Shown here one piece after another: positions 16,798 to 25,596 of a stretch of 49,674 nt of DNA. This stretch comes from Bacteroidales bacterium (GTDB lineage Bacteria > Bacteroidota > Bacteroidia > Bacteroidales > F082): positions 1 to 49,674 of the forward strand of contig JANJXG010000018.1 of NCBI GenBank assembly GCA_024709145.1, in the 5' to 3' direction. Both the position numbers and the translations under genes were made by a program. A model generated the notes under the pieces. It was given only the letters and a program-made list of their open reading frames with translations, ran no database searches and was not told the origin of the DNA. Every line of letters starts with the position of its first letter. Positions within the stretch are counted from its first letter, which is position 1.

Positions 16798-17262
16798 ATG
16801 AGAAATACAACTTATTTTCTGTTGATTATTTTTTCGCTGAACTTCTCTGTATACCAGAAGTTAATTGGTCAATCAACATCTGTTGCGATTATAGAAAAGA
16901 TACAATTTATTGAAAATGAGTATATTGAATTGGCTCAAAGTCCGGGTTCATGGTTGAATATCAGTGCCAATGGTTTTCTTGTCGAAAAAGATACAACCAA
17001 TGATATTCAGCTCGCTTTTGGCCTGCGCGATATCCAGGCTGAGGATGTGAGGGTGGTTACTACCGATGCACCTGATCATTACGCATTGACCTTTTTCTGT
17101 AAGAAGAATGAAAGATGCATACAGTTTTATCAAATAAGCGGAAAGGTGTCTTATTACAGCAGCTTTGAGGCGTTTTACATTCAGACCGACCGTCCGGAAC
17201 GTTGTCAGCAAATTAAGAACACTTTTGTTTCACTGATTAAAATGCTCAACGAAAACAGGTGA
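16798..17262 (+). CDS. Small exported protein of unknown function
   Basis: A 154-residue protein starting two bases after the second symporter stop. The N-terminus RNTTYFLLIIFSLNFSV is a signal peptide or signal anchor ending near SVYQKLIGQ. The rest alternates short strands and polar stretches; it contains two cysteines (CKKNERC) five residues apart, plus a third near the C-terminus (ERCQQ). I do not recognise a domain. It is cotranscribed with the symporters and might act in the periplasm with them, but nothing in the sequence shows this. Confidence 0.6.
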   Translation: MRNTTYFLLIIFSLNFSVYQKLIGQSTSVAIIEKIQFIENEYIELAQSPGSWLNISANGFLVEKDTTNDIQLAFGLRDIQAEDVRVVTTDAPDHYALTFFCKKNERCIQFYQISGKVSYYSSFEAFYIQTDRPERCQQIKNTFVSLIKMLNENR

Positions 17263-17303
17263 ATTGATTAATCGGGCTGGTAAGAAGGTATTTTTTTAAC
17301 TCA

Positions 17304-17837
17304 TTATTTTTCAGAGTTATTCGATTCATCGGGAACAAAATCAAGCGCCGCAGAGTTTACACAATATCGTAAGCCTGTTGGCTGAGGTCCGTCGGTAAAA
17401 ACATGTCCAAGATGCCCATCGCAGCCGGCGCATTTGATTTCGGTTCGGACCATTCCATAGGATGTGTCGGCAATTTCTTTAATTTTTCCTTTTTCGATGG
17501 CCTGAAAAAAACTTGGCCAGCCCGATCCTGAGTCATATTTCGTTTGGGAACTGAAAAGAACTGAACCACAACCAGAGCACGCATATTTTCCTTTACCCTT
17601 ATGGTTAACATACTTTCCGGTAAAGGGTGGCTCAGTGCTGCATTGCCTGAGAATTTTATATTTTTCCGGACCTAACTCCCTGAGCCATTCCACATCTGTT
17701 TTTTCTACTTTCTTAACCATTTCTGCTGGAATTTGATAAGGTTTTTCAAAGGTTACTTTTTCCTGTCCAACAACAAATTGTGAAAAAAAAAGTACCGATG
17801 CAATTATTGATAAGATTTGATATTGAATGAATCGCAT
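17304..17837 (-). CDS. msrB: Peptide-methionine (R)-S-oxide reductase MsrB, exported
   Basis: MsrB reduces the R form of methionine sulfoxide in proteins. The 177-residue product has a signal peptide (QILSIIASVLFFSQFVVGQ), so it should work in the periplasm. The catalytic domain shows CSTEPPFTGKY, the two zinc CxxC pairs CSGCG and CAGCD, GSGWPSF, GHLGHVFTDG and the catalytic cysteine in GLRYCVNSAAL. A stand-alone MsrB without MsrA is present here; no redox partner is adjacent. The TPR-kinase gene starts divergently upstream. Confidence 0.95.
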   Translation of the reverse strand: MRFIQYQILSIIASVLFFSQFVVGQEKVTFEKPYQIPAEMVKKVEKTDVEWLRELGPEKYKILRQCSTEPPFTGKYVNHKGKGKYACSGCGSVLFSSQTKYDSGSGWPSFFQAIEKGKIKEIADTSYGMVRTEIKCAGCDGHLGHVFTDGPQPTGLRYCVNSAALDFVPDESNNSEK

Positions 17838-17952
17838 ATTTTTTTTAATATAAACAGCTGATCACTCCGTTTTGTTTGATGTCAGCCCTCTACAAGGGAG
17901 GTAAATATGGAAGATGTCAGAAAATGAGGTAAATACTAAATGATTTTTTTTG

Positions 17953-17960
17953 CATCTTTG
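17953..17960 (+). promoter_or_regulatory. Possible -7 box for the TPR-kinase operon
   Basis: CATCTTTG matches seven of eight consensus positions and lies 40 bases before the ATG at 18001. Weak on its own, but it falls where a promoter is needed and places the in-frame TTG at 17950 upstream of the transcript. Confidence 0.35.
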
Positions 17961-18000
17961 CTCTTCTTTTAGGTTAGAACCGAAAAATAATCAGCTTTTC

Positions 18001-20862
18001 ATGCAATGCACCTTTTTGATAAGCAACTGGCATCCAAGATATTTCATTATCATGGCTGTAATGCTGTTTGCTTCAAAAGGAGTTTTGTCACAATGGAACG
18101 AAAGCCGGCTTCAACAAAACGTCCCAGGCCAGACCGCCTCAGGACATATAGAAGATTCATTGCGTATTGCAGCTGCACTTCGACAAGCCGACAGCCTTTA
18201 CAGTCAGAAAGATGAGGGGGCAGCAGCCACACTTGTGCTGGGCTCTTTTTCTACGGAATTGAGTCAGACCCAAATGCGTATGTTTATTGACCAAATGGGT
18301 CGGAAAGGGATTTACAAACGTCAGCAATATGATTTTAAATCAGCTCTTTATTGGCACGAACAGCAGTTGTTTTTTGCCCGTGAAGCCAGTGATTTAATTG
18401 GATATATTACAGCGCTGAATAATCTGGGATTGCTGCACCGGCGCATGGATCGCTACGCCAAAGCCATTGATGCCTATCAGCAAGCCTTGAAACTTTCCGA
18501 TTCAATAGGTTATGAGCGGGGATATGTGTTTGCAACCAATGGGTTGGGCAATATTTATCTTGCCCTTGATAATTTTGAAGAGGCACTCCGTAACTTCAGG
18601 GAATGCCTTCGTGTGGAACAGCTAACCAACAACCTGACCGGTGTTGCCATTAACCTGAACAACATCGGACATGTGTATCTCAATCAGCAAGAGGCTAACA
18701 AAGCGCTGGAGTATTTTATGCTTTCTCTCGAAGTAAACCGTGAGCTAAACAACTCCCGCGGCGTGGCGATCTGCTACAATGATATGGGCGAGGTGTATAT
18801 GCGTAAAGGAATGGACGACAAGGCATTAAACTACTTTTTGATGAGTCTTCAACTCAATTCCTCAGTAGGGGATCTTTACTACCTTGCCATAAATAATTTT
18901 AAGGCGGCTGAGATTTACATTCGAAAATCCGACTTTTCAGCTGCTTTGCCTTATGTGACAGAATCGATCCGGTTGGCTGAGCTAACTAACAACAGATCGG
19001 TGCTGAAGGATGCCTACAAGCAAATGTACCTGATTCACAAATCGAATGGAAAAACAGCTGAGGCCATTACCTATCTCGAGAAGTCAACTTTTTTAAACGA
19101 CAGCATCCTGAACGAAAACACCCAGAAGGTGGTTTTTCAAATGCAGGCAATGTTTAACAGGGAACAGGCTGACAGCAAAATCGCATTGCTCGAGAATGAA
19201 AAACAGCTCAGCGATCTGAGAATTAAACGACAAATGCTCATCAGCTATGTGATCGGATTGGGTGCTATAATCATGTTGGGTGGCCTCACGATGATGATTA
19301 TTTTCTTTCGTTTACTAAGGCGAAAAAATAAACTTCTTGAAGCAAGAACTACCGAAATCATTGATGCCAGGGATAAACTCGAAGAAAATGCGAAACAGCT
19401 TGTGCTTGCCAAACTGGAAGCTGAAATGAGTAATAAACTCAAAAGTCAGTTTTTGGCTAATATGAGCCATGAAATCAGAACACCCATGAATTCTGTTATT
19501 GGATTTACAGACATATTGGCCAGGGAGATGAAAGATCCGGTTCAGTTGGGTTATCTTGAGTTGATTAAAAGCAGTGGCCAAAGTCTGCTTGTCCTTATCA
19601 ATGACATTCTGGATCTTTCCAAGATTGAGTCAGGAAAAATTGATGTCGATTTTAAACCTTTCGATGTCAAGGCTTTGCTGGAGGAGGTAAAACGGTTTTT
19701 TGAACCTCAGGCTCAAGAACGCAACATCGATATTTTGCTTGACGTCAGTCAAAATTTTCCTCGTGTGTTGCATTTCAGCGAAAGTTCACTTCGTCAGATC
19801 CTGATCAACCTGCTTGGAAATGCAGTGAAATTTACAAGCTCAGGAATGATTAAACTGACGGCTTCCATGAAAGACAGAAATGATTTGTTTGGTGATCTGT
19901 TTCTTGAAATTGCTGATACTGGTCAAGGGATCCCACAGGCTGATATCGAACACATTTTCGAAGCTTTTTACCAAACGAATTCCGGCAAAACAGTGGCAAG
20001 AGGAACAGGACTGGGTCTCACCATAACCAAAAAGTTGGTTGAAGCTCTTGGAGGAAATATCAGTGTTCAAAGCATTTACAGAGAAGGCACTACTTTTCGT
20101 CTTCACTTTCCTGCCGTTACTTTTATTCCTGAACGAACCCATCTGCGGCTCATAACCTCCGATAATTTGACCGATACTTCATATGCTTCTATCTGTCTGC
20201 TAAGTCAAAGTTTGGTAGTTAAGACTTTGATTGAACCTGTTTTGGCTGCCACTAACTCCTACTGTGATGTTTATGCCGAGCCCTCATTATTACTTCAGAC
20301 AAGAAAACATTTCCAATACAAATTCGTTTTGGTTGATGAGCGATTTTTCATTTTATATGAAGCCTGGATGATGAGTGAAAACCTTGCTATGCTTTTTCCA
20401 TCTTCAAAACTAATTCTCATCCATGAAAATAACCTGAAGCAAACAGGGATTACATCGTTTTTCGAGCAAATTTTCCAATTACCCGGTCAAAATGATCAGC
20501 TAAAGAATTTGATTTTTCAATGGCAGACTGTTGAGCATTTGCACACAACAAAACAACTGATGCCCAAACATAAATTTGATTGTGAAGAAAGTCAGGTAAA
20601 AGCTATGGCGATAGCCTTTCAAAGAGCGCGGCAGTTTAATTTTGTTCAGGATGCTGAAGCTTTCAATAGAATACTCAACGCGTATGCAGAGCAAGGTAAA
20701 TATCAGGATTTGATTGATTTTTCGTTTAGCTTGGAAAGGGATATTGAGGCCTTTGACGTGGAGAAAATTGCCTACCAGCTGAATTTGTTCCTGCTGCACA
20801 CCAACATTGATCAGCTCCTTCAATCAGATAGCACCTTAAACCACACATCAACAGAAAGTTAA
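18001..20862 (+). CDS. TPR-sensor histidine kinase with an unassigned C-terminal domain
   Basis: From the ATG at 18001 the protein has 953 residues. Order: a signal peptide (IIMAVMLFASKGVLSQ), about six TPR repeats in the periplasm (residues ~75-390), a membrane helix at ~411-437, a coiled coil, HisKA with the phosphoacceptor His490 in NMSHEIRTPMN, and HATPase with N box LLGNAVKF near 605, G1 DTGQGIP near 640 and G2 GTGLGLTI near 670. After the ATPase come about 240 residues (709-953) that I cannot assign: the first half has the strand pattern of a receiver domain with KFVLVDERF where the phospho-Asp region would be, but the acidic pocket is missing. It starts the operon and is followed by a hybrid kinase 2 bases later. 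It senses something in the envelope; the ligand is unknown. Confidence 0.9.
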   Translation: MQCTFLISNWHPRYFIIMAVMLFASKGVLSQWNESRLQQNVPGQTASGHIEDSLRIAAALRQADSLYSQKDEGAAATLVLGSFSTELSQTQMRMFIDQMGRKGIYKRQQYDFKSALYWHEQQLFFAREASDLIGYITALNNLGLLHRRMDRYAKAIDAYQQALKLSDSIGYERGYVFATNGLGNIYLALDNFEEALRNFRECLRVEQLTNNLTGVAINLNNIGHVYLNQQEANKALEYFMLSLEVNRELNNSRGVAICYNDMGEVYMRKGMDDKALNYFLMSLQLNSSVGDLYYLAINNFKAAEIYIRKSDFSAALPYVTESIRLAELTNNRSVLKDAYKQMYLIHKSNGKTAEAITYLEKSTFLNDSILNENTQKVVFQMQAMFNREQADSKIALLENEKQLSDLRIKRQMLISYVIGLGAIIMLGGLTMMIIFFRLLRRKNKLLEARTTEIIDARDKLEENAKQLVLAKLEAEMSNKLKSQFLANMSHEIRTPMNSVIGFTDILAREMKDPVQLGYLELIKSSGQSLLVLINDILDLSKIESGKIDVDFKPFDVKALLEEVKRFFEPQAQERNIDILLDVSQNFPRVLHFSESSLRQILINLLGNAVKFTSSGMIKLTASMKDRNDLFGDLFLEIADTGQGIPQADIEHIFEAFYQTNSGKTVARGTGLGLTITKKLVEALGGNISVQSIYREGTTFRLHFPAVTFIPERTHLRLITSDNLTDTSYASICLLSQSLVVKTLIEPVLAATNSYCDVYAEPSLLLQTRKHFQYKFVLVDERFFILYEAWMMSENLAMLFPSSKLILIHENNLKQTGITSFFEQIFQLPGQNDQLKNLIFQWQTVEHLHTTKQLMPKHKFDCEESQVKAMAIAFQRARQFNFVQDAEAFNRILNAYAEQGKYQDLIDFSFSLERDIEAFDVEKIAYQLNLFLLHTNIDQLLQSDSTLNHTSTES

Positions 20863-20864
20863 TT

Positions 20865-22037
20865 ATGAATATTCTGGTCGTTGACGACAATCCCCGAAAT
20901 ATTCAGATTGTTGGAAAAATTCTTACCGAGCATCAATACAAGATCGCCTATGCAACAAGTGGTTCCAGGGCGCTTGAGCTGGCAAAGCAACATGACTTTG
21001 ACCTCATTCTGCTTGATATCATGATGCCTGAGATGGATGGCTATGAGGTTTGTTTATTACTCAAAAGCAATGTGAAAACCTGTGAAGTACCCATTATTTT
21101 TCTCACTGCCAAAATTGACCCCGAAAGCATCGTCAAAGGTTTTGAAGCCGGAGCCAATGATTATGTTACCAAACCTTTCAACGCGGCTGAATTGATAGCC
21201 AGAGTGAAAACGCAGCTTGAGTTGAGTTTACGCCGCAAAGAACTCGATCGGCTTAACAAAGATTTGGAGCTTATTGTAAAAGAAAGAACACGCCAGCTCG
21301 AAGATGCGAATGCAAGGCTGACTCGGCTGGAGAAATCCAAAAGTGATTTTCTTTCTATCATGGGCCATGAATTGCGCACACCATTGAATGCTCTTGCCGG
21401 ATTAAACAATCTTATGCAGTCAACACCACTTGATGAGGAGCAAAGAGAGTTTTTGTTAGGCATGGAGGAAGCGTCAGGCCGTTTGGCCCGGTTTTCCGAA
21501 ATGGCGTTGCTTATTACTGCCTTGCAATCCAATGATCAGCAGGCTGAAAGATTTCCATTAATCGTGAGTGTTCTGTTTGAGATGGCTCTCCGTGAGTTAC
21601 ATTATGCCATTCAGGAGAAATCCATTCAGGTTAAATTAGCTGATGAAGTTGATCGTTTATTGGTGATGGGTGATGCTGAACTCATCAGAAGATGTCTTGT
21701 CATCCTGATCGAGAATGCAGTGAATCACCTTCCGGCTGAAGGAATTATTGAGCTAAAGGCATTTCAGACCGAGCCAGACCGCGTCTGTCTGCAGGTTTGT
21801 GATAATGGTTCCGGCTTTTCAGATGAAATGCTGGATTTATTTCAAGCGGGCCACCAAACCGATTGGAAAACGGTAAAAGTATCCGGAAGCCTTTCGCTTA
21901 CAGCCGTGAAGCTTATCATGTCAGCACATGGTGGGGATATGGCCGTAAAAAACAGGCCTGAGGGTGGGGCACAGATCTGTCTGCTCTTTTCAGGCAGGCC
22001 TGAGTCTCTTGATTCGGTTCGAATCAAAGGCATGTAA
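20865..22037 (+). CDS. Response regulator-histidine kinase hybrid
   Basis: A 390-residue cytoplasmic protein without membrane helices. N-terminal receiver domain: acidic pair Asp7/Asp8 (VVDDNP), phosphoacceptor Asp51 in LILLDIMMPEMDGYE, then FLTAK and VTKPF. A coiled-coil linker (LDRLNKDLELIVKERTRQL) leads to HisKA with His168 in GHELRTPLNAL and an ATPase domain with N box ENAVNH and G1 DNGSGF; the G2 box, where GTGLGL is expected, reads SGSLSL and is degenerate. The natural reading is that the TPR kinase just upstream phosphorylates Asp51, which then tunes this protein's own kinase or a phosphotransfer. There is no DNA-binding output, so a further partner elsewhere is needed. Confidence 0.88.
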   Translation: MNILVVDDNPRNIQIVGKILTEHQYKIAYATSGSRALELAKQHDFDLILLDIMMPEMDGYEVCLLLKSNVKTCEVPIIFLTAKIDPESIVKGFEAGANDYVTKPFNAAELIARVKTQLELSLRRKELDRLNKDLELIVKERTRQLEDANARLTRLEKSKSDFLSIMGHELRTPLNALAGLNNLMQSTPLDEEQREFLLGMEEASGRLARFSEMALLITALQSNDQQAERFPLIVSVLFEMALRELHYAIQEKSIQVKLADEVDRLLVMGDAELIRRCLVILIENAVNHLPAEGIIELKAFQTEPDRVCLQVCDNGSGFSDEMLDLFQAGHQTDWKTVKVSGSLSLTAVKLIMSAHGGDMAVKNRPEGGAQICLLFSGRPESLDSVRIKGM

Positions 22038-22071
22038 ACCTTTATTATTTCGTTCTCTGAAACGAACCACT

Positions 22072-22079
22072 TATCTTTG
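22072..22079 (+). promoter_or_regulatory. -7 promoter box for the glycosyltransferase gene
   Basis: TATCTTTG, an exact TAnnTTTG match, ends 22 bases before the ATG at 22102, supporting that start over the long upstream extension of the frame. Confidence 0.5.
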
Positions 22080-22101
22080 TAGCAGAAATTACTCTGAAGG
22101 C

Positions 22102-23289
22102 ATGCGCATTTTTGTACTGTTATCCCGGATTCCGTGGCCGCTTGAAAAAGGCGACAAACTAAGGGCTTTCCATCAGATCAGATGTCTTTCCGAATCGAAT
22201 GAGATCATCCTTTGCGCGCTCAATTCTGATCGTCATGCTGATAAACAACAGGCATACAGAGCATTGCAGCCCTATTGTAAATCGGTTACTTTTATTGATT
22301 TGCCCGGTTCAGCCATACTGGTCAATTTGTTCAAGGCGTTTATAACGGGAAGACCCTTGCAAACAGGGTATTTTTTTAACCGTAAGGCCAGGAAAAAAGT
22401 AGAAGAACTGATCAGCCGTCATCAGCCATCTATCCTTTTCGGGCAATTGTTGAGGGTTGCTGAGTATGTCAGGAAATCAAAACTGCCGAAAGTGCTCGAC
22501 TATCAGGATGTTTTTTCGGTTGGGATGCAGCGGCGTGAAAAGCTTGCTCCCTTTTTCCTGAAGCCTTTTTTCAGGATGGAATTCAAACGGCTTGCGCAAT
22601 ACGAAGCAGAAATCTTTCAAGATTTCGACCTGAAAACGATTATTAGTTTGCCCGATCGAAGCCTTGTCCCTCATCCCGGTCGCGACCAGATACTGATCAT
22701 TCCCAATGGGGTTGATCATGAGTATTTTAAACCAGCTGAAATGCATAAAGATTTTGATATCGTGTTTACAGGCAACATGGCTTATCCGCCCAACATTGAT
22801 GCAGCAGTGTATCTTGTCGAAAAGATTATGCCTGAGGTTTGGTTAAAATTTCCGCAGGCACGTGTATTAATTGCCGGGGCTACACCGGATAAGCAAGTAC
22901 AAAATCTTCAGCAGCAAAAAGTCAAAGTGAGTGGGTGGATGGACGACATCAGGCTGGCTTATGCCGGTTCTGCGATTTTTGTTGCACCCATGAGGCTAGG
23001 CACCGGATTGCAAAACAAGCTGCTGGAAGCCATGTCGATGCAATTGCCTTGTGTGACAACACCCCTGGCCAACGAACCGCTCAAGGCAGTGGCTGGTAAA
23101 CAGATACTGGTTGGAGATTCATCTACAAGCATAGCCGGTTGCATCGTTCAGTTGCTCGACAATCCGACTGTTGCTTTGGAAATAGCCAGGCAGGGCCATC
23201 AGTTTGTGCAGGAAAACTACCATTGGGAATCGGCCACGAAACAACTCGAACGGGCGATGCAGGCACTGGTGGACGAAGGTTGCGCCTGA
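22102..23289 (+). CDS. Glycosyltransferase, GT4-like
   Basis: A 395-residue GT-B-fold sugar transferase. Start MRIFVLLSRIPWPLEKGDKLRAF with the KGD motif that is typical of the TIGR03087 type (associated in other phyla with exopolysaccharide clusters); the acceptor domain is followed by IIPNGVDHEYFKP and DIVFTGNMAYPPNIDA, and the donor domain has APMRLGTGLQNKLLEAMSM with the nucleotide-sugar-binding E. Substrate unknown; no other polysaccharide genes are nearby. The frame is open from 21964 but that part overlaps the kinase and the promoter, so I start at 22102. Confidence 0.85.
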   Translation: MRIFVLLSRIPWPLEKGDKLRAFHQIRCLSESNEIILCALNSDRHADKQQAYRALQPYCKSVTFIDLPGSAILVNLFKAFITGRPLQTGYFFNRKARKKVEELISRHQPSILFGQLLRVAEYVRKSKLPKVLDYQDVFSVGMQRREKLAPFFLKPFFRMEFKRLAQYEAEIFQDFDLKTIISLPDRSLVPHPGRDQILIIPNGVDHEYFKPAEMHKDFDIVFTGNMAYPPNIDAAVYLVEKIMPEVWLKFPQARVLIAGATPDKQVQNLQQQKVKVSGWMDDIRLAYAGSAIFVAPMRLGTGLQNKLLEAMSMQLPCVTTPLANEPLKAVAGKQILVGDSSTSIAGCIVQLLDNPTVALEIARQGHQFVQENYHWESATKQLERAMQALVDEGCA

Positions 23290-23361
23290 TGATGGAAAAA
23301 CATATGCATATAAAAATTTGGTTGATAATACATTATAATTTTTGAATTTAAACTTTGAAAC

Positions 23362-25038
23362 GTGTCAGACGATAAGAAAATCATTTTCTCCATGGTTGGA
23401 GTCAGTAAAATTGTACCTCCCAACCGACAAATATTAAAGGATATTTACCTTTCATTTTTCTACGGCGCCAAAATTGGCATCATTGGCCTGAACGGCTCCG
23501 GAAAATCTACCCTGCTTAAGATTATTGCCGGTAAGGAGAAATCGTATCAGGGTGAGGTTGTTTTCTCACCGGGTTATACGGTTGGCATGCTTGATCAGGA
23601 ACCTGATCTTGATCCAACGAAAACCGTGAAACAGATTGTTGAAGAAGGTGTTCAGGAAATTGTCGACATCCTGCAAGCTTATGAAGCGGTGAATAACCGG
23701 TTCATGGAGCCTATGACAGATGATGAAATGAACAGCCTGATTGAAGAGCAGGGCAGACTTACCGATTTAATTGAGCAAAAAGATGCCTGGGAGCTCGACA
23801 ACAAGCTTGAAAGAGCCATGGATGCCTTACGCTGCCCCGATGGTGATACACCGGTGAATGTGCTCTCCGGAGGAGAGCGGCGCAGGGTTGCCTTGTGCAG
23901 GTTGCTACTCAGTGAACCGGATATTTTGTTGCTTGATGAGCCAACCAACCACCTCGATGCTGAATCGGTCGAGTGGCTTGAAATGCACCTTCAGCAGTAC
24001 AAAGGCACGGTGATTGCTGTCACTCACGACAGGTATTTTCTTGATCATGCCGCGGGTTGGATACTGGAGCTTGACAGGGGTGAAGGGATTCCTTACAAAG
24101 GCAATTATTCTTCCTGGCTTGAGCAAAAATCAAAAAGACTCGAGATGGAGGAAAAAACCGAAAGCCGCCGCAGAAAAACACTCGAACGTGAGCTTGAGTG
24201 GGTTCGGATGGCCCCGAAAGCCCGTCATGCCAAAGCCAAGGCACGTTTAACATCTTATGAAAAACTGCTCAACGAAGACACAAAGCAAAAAGAAGAACGC
24301 CTTGAACTTTTCATTCCCGATGGCCCGCGTCTTGGAAACAAAGTAATTGAATGCAACAATGTGACCAAAGCTTTTGGCGACAAAATTTTGTTTGAAAATC
24401 TCAGTTTCAGCTTGCCACCTGCTGGAATTGTTGGCGTGATCGGGCCAAATGGTGCCGGAAAAACAACGCTTTTCCGAATGATTATGGGGTTGGAGATGCC
24501 CGACAGCGGCAGCTTTGAGGTAGGCGAGACAGTTAAAATCGGCTATGTTGATCAGGCTCATGAAGAAATTGATCCGGAGAAAACTGTTTTTGAAATCATT
24601 TCTGGTGGACATGACGACCTGAGACTGGGTAATCGTACCATCAATGCGAGAGCTTATGTGGCCCGGTTTAATTTTCAGGGTAATGATCAGGGTAAAAAAG
24701 CAGCCGTTCTGTCGGGTGGCGAGCGCAACCGCATGCATCTGGCAATGACTTTGAAACAGGAAGCCAACGTTTTGCTACTCGACGAACCTTCCAACGATAT
24801 TGATGTCAATACCCTACGTGCGCTTGAAGAGGGCATCGAAAGTTTTGCCGGTTGCGCTGTTGTAATTTCCCACGATAGGTGGTTTCTTGACCGCGTGGCA
24901 ACACATATCCTCGCTTTTGAGGGCAACTCACAGGTTTATTTCTTCGAAGGAAGTTATACAGAATACGAGGAAAACAAGCGTAAAAGACTTGGGAATGCCG
25001 GGCCTACAAGAATCCGTTATAAAAAACTGATTAACTAA
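23362..25038 (+). CDS. ettA: ABC-F protein EttA, energy-dependent translational throttle
   Basis: A 558-residue soluble ABC-F ATPase that binds the ribosomal E site and gates entry into elongation according to the ATP/ADP ratio. Two ABC domains: Walker A GLNGSGKST near residue 45 and GPNGAGKTT near 362, signature motifs LSGGERRRVALCRLL and LSGGERNRMHL, Walker B LLLDEPTNHLD and LLLDEPSNDID, with the arm between and the linker rich in Lys, Arg and Glu at about 240-315. The N-terminus FSMVGVSKIVPPNRQILKD is EttA's. The start codon is GTG at 23362. No membrane segments. It stands alone 72 bases behind the glycosyltransferase. Confidence 0.95.
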   Translation: MSDDKKIIFSMVGVSKIVPPNRQILKDIYLSFFYGAKIGIIGLNGSGKSTLLKIIAGKEKSYQGEVVFSPGYTVGMLDQEPDLDPTKTVKQIVEEGVQEIVDILQAYEAVNNRFMEPMTDDEMNSLIEEQGRLTDLIEQKDAWELDNKLERAMDALRCPDGDTPVNVLSGGERRRVALCRLLLSEPDILLLDEPTNHLDAESVEWLEMHLQQYKGTVIAVTHDRYFLDHAAGWILELDRGEGIPYKGNYSSWLEQKSKRLEMEEKTESRRRKTLERELEWVRMAPKARHAKAKARLTSYEKLLNEDTKQKEERLELFIPDGPRLGNKVIECNNVTKAFGDKILFENLSFSLPPAGIVGVIGPNGAGKTTLFRMIMGLEMPDSGSFEVGETVKIGYVDQAHEEIDPEKTVFEIISGGHDDLRLGNRTINARAYVARFNFQGNDQGKKAAVLSGGERNRMHLAMTLKQEANVLLLDEPSNDIDVNTLRALEEGIESFAGCAVVISHDRWFLDRVATHILAFEGNSQVYFFEGSYTEYEENKRKRLGNAGPTRIRYKKLIN

Positions 25039-25070
25039 TCAACATTTAATCTGCCTCACATAGTCATACA

Positions 25071-25541
25071 ATGATCAAGATCGACAGCGCGCTCCTTCAG
25101 GATTTGAGCAAGCAGGCTAAAGCATCGGCACGGTTGCGGAAAAACCTCAATTTTCATCCACGTGATGAGGATACACTGCAACGCATGCTGAACGCCATGG
25201 AACCTGATACTTATATCCAACCGCACAAGCATGAAAATCCGGATAAGACCGAAGCTTTTTTTTGTTTGAAGGGGAAACTACTTGTTGTTGAATTTGATGA
25301 CAAAGGTCAGGTTGCCGATTATTGTGTGTTGGACCCATTATCAGGTAGGTTTGGTTGTGAAATACCGCCCCGAACCTGGCACTCAATCATCAGTCTCGAA
25401 AGTGGATCGGTTGCTTATGAGGTAAAGGATGGACCATACAATCCATTGATAGATAAGCACTTTGCCGAATGGTCGCCGCCTGAAGGTGATCCGGATGCCT
25501 TAAACTATGTTCGGCTTTTGAAACAAAAACTTGGTTTATAA
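25071..25541 (+). CDS. WbuC-family cupin-fold metalloprotein
   Basis: A 156-residue protein of the WbuC family: LRKNLNFHPRDEDTLQRML is the characteristic N-terminus, then the cupin motif QPHKHENPDKTEAFFCLKG with two His and a Glu as metal ligands, and IPPRTWHSI with the third His. WbuC is found in polysaccharide clusters but its reaction is not known to me. The gene lies 32 bases after ettA and ahead of a very strong terminator. Confidence 0.85.
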   Translation: MIKIDSALLQDLSKQAKASARLRKNLNFHPRDEDTLQRMLNAMEPDTYIQPHKHENPDKTEAFFCLKGKLLVVEFDDKGQVADYCVLDPLSGRFGCEIPPRTWHSIISLESGSVAYEVKDGPYNPLIDKHFAEWSPPEGDPDALNYVRLLKQKLGL

Positions 25542-25580
25542 ATAAAGGCCGCTGATTTATAAAATCAGCGGCCTTTATTT
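25540..25580. terminator. Strong bidirectional terminator between the cupin gene and nhaD
   Basis: A 19-base perfect inverted repeat with a 3-base loop: arms at 25540-25558 and 25562-25580, with a GC-rich core GGCCGCTG and A/T-rich feet that provide the T run on both strands. It sits between convergent genes. Confidence 0.92.
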
Positions 25581-25596
25581 GTGGGTCATCTATTCG

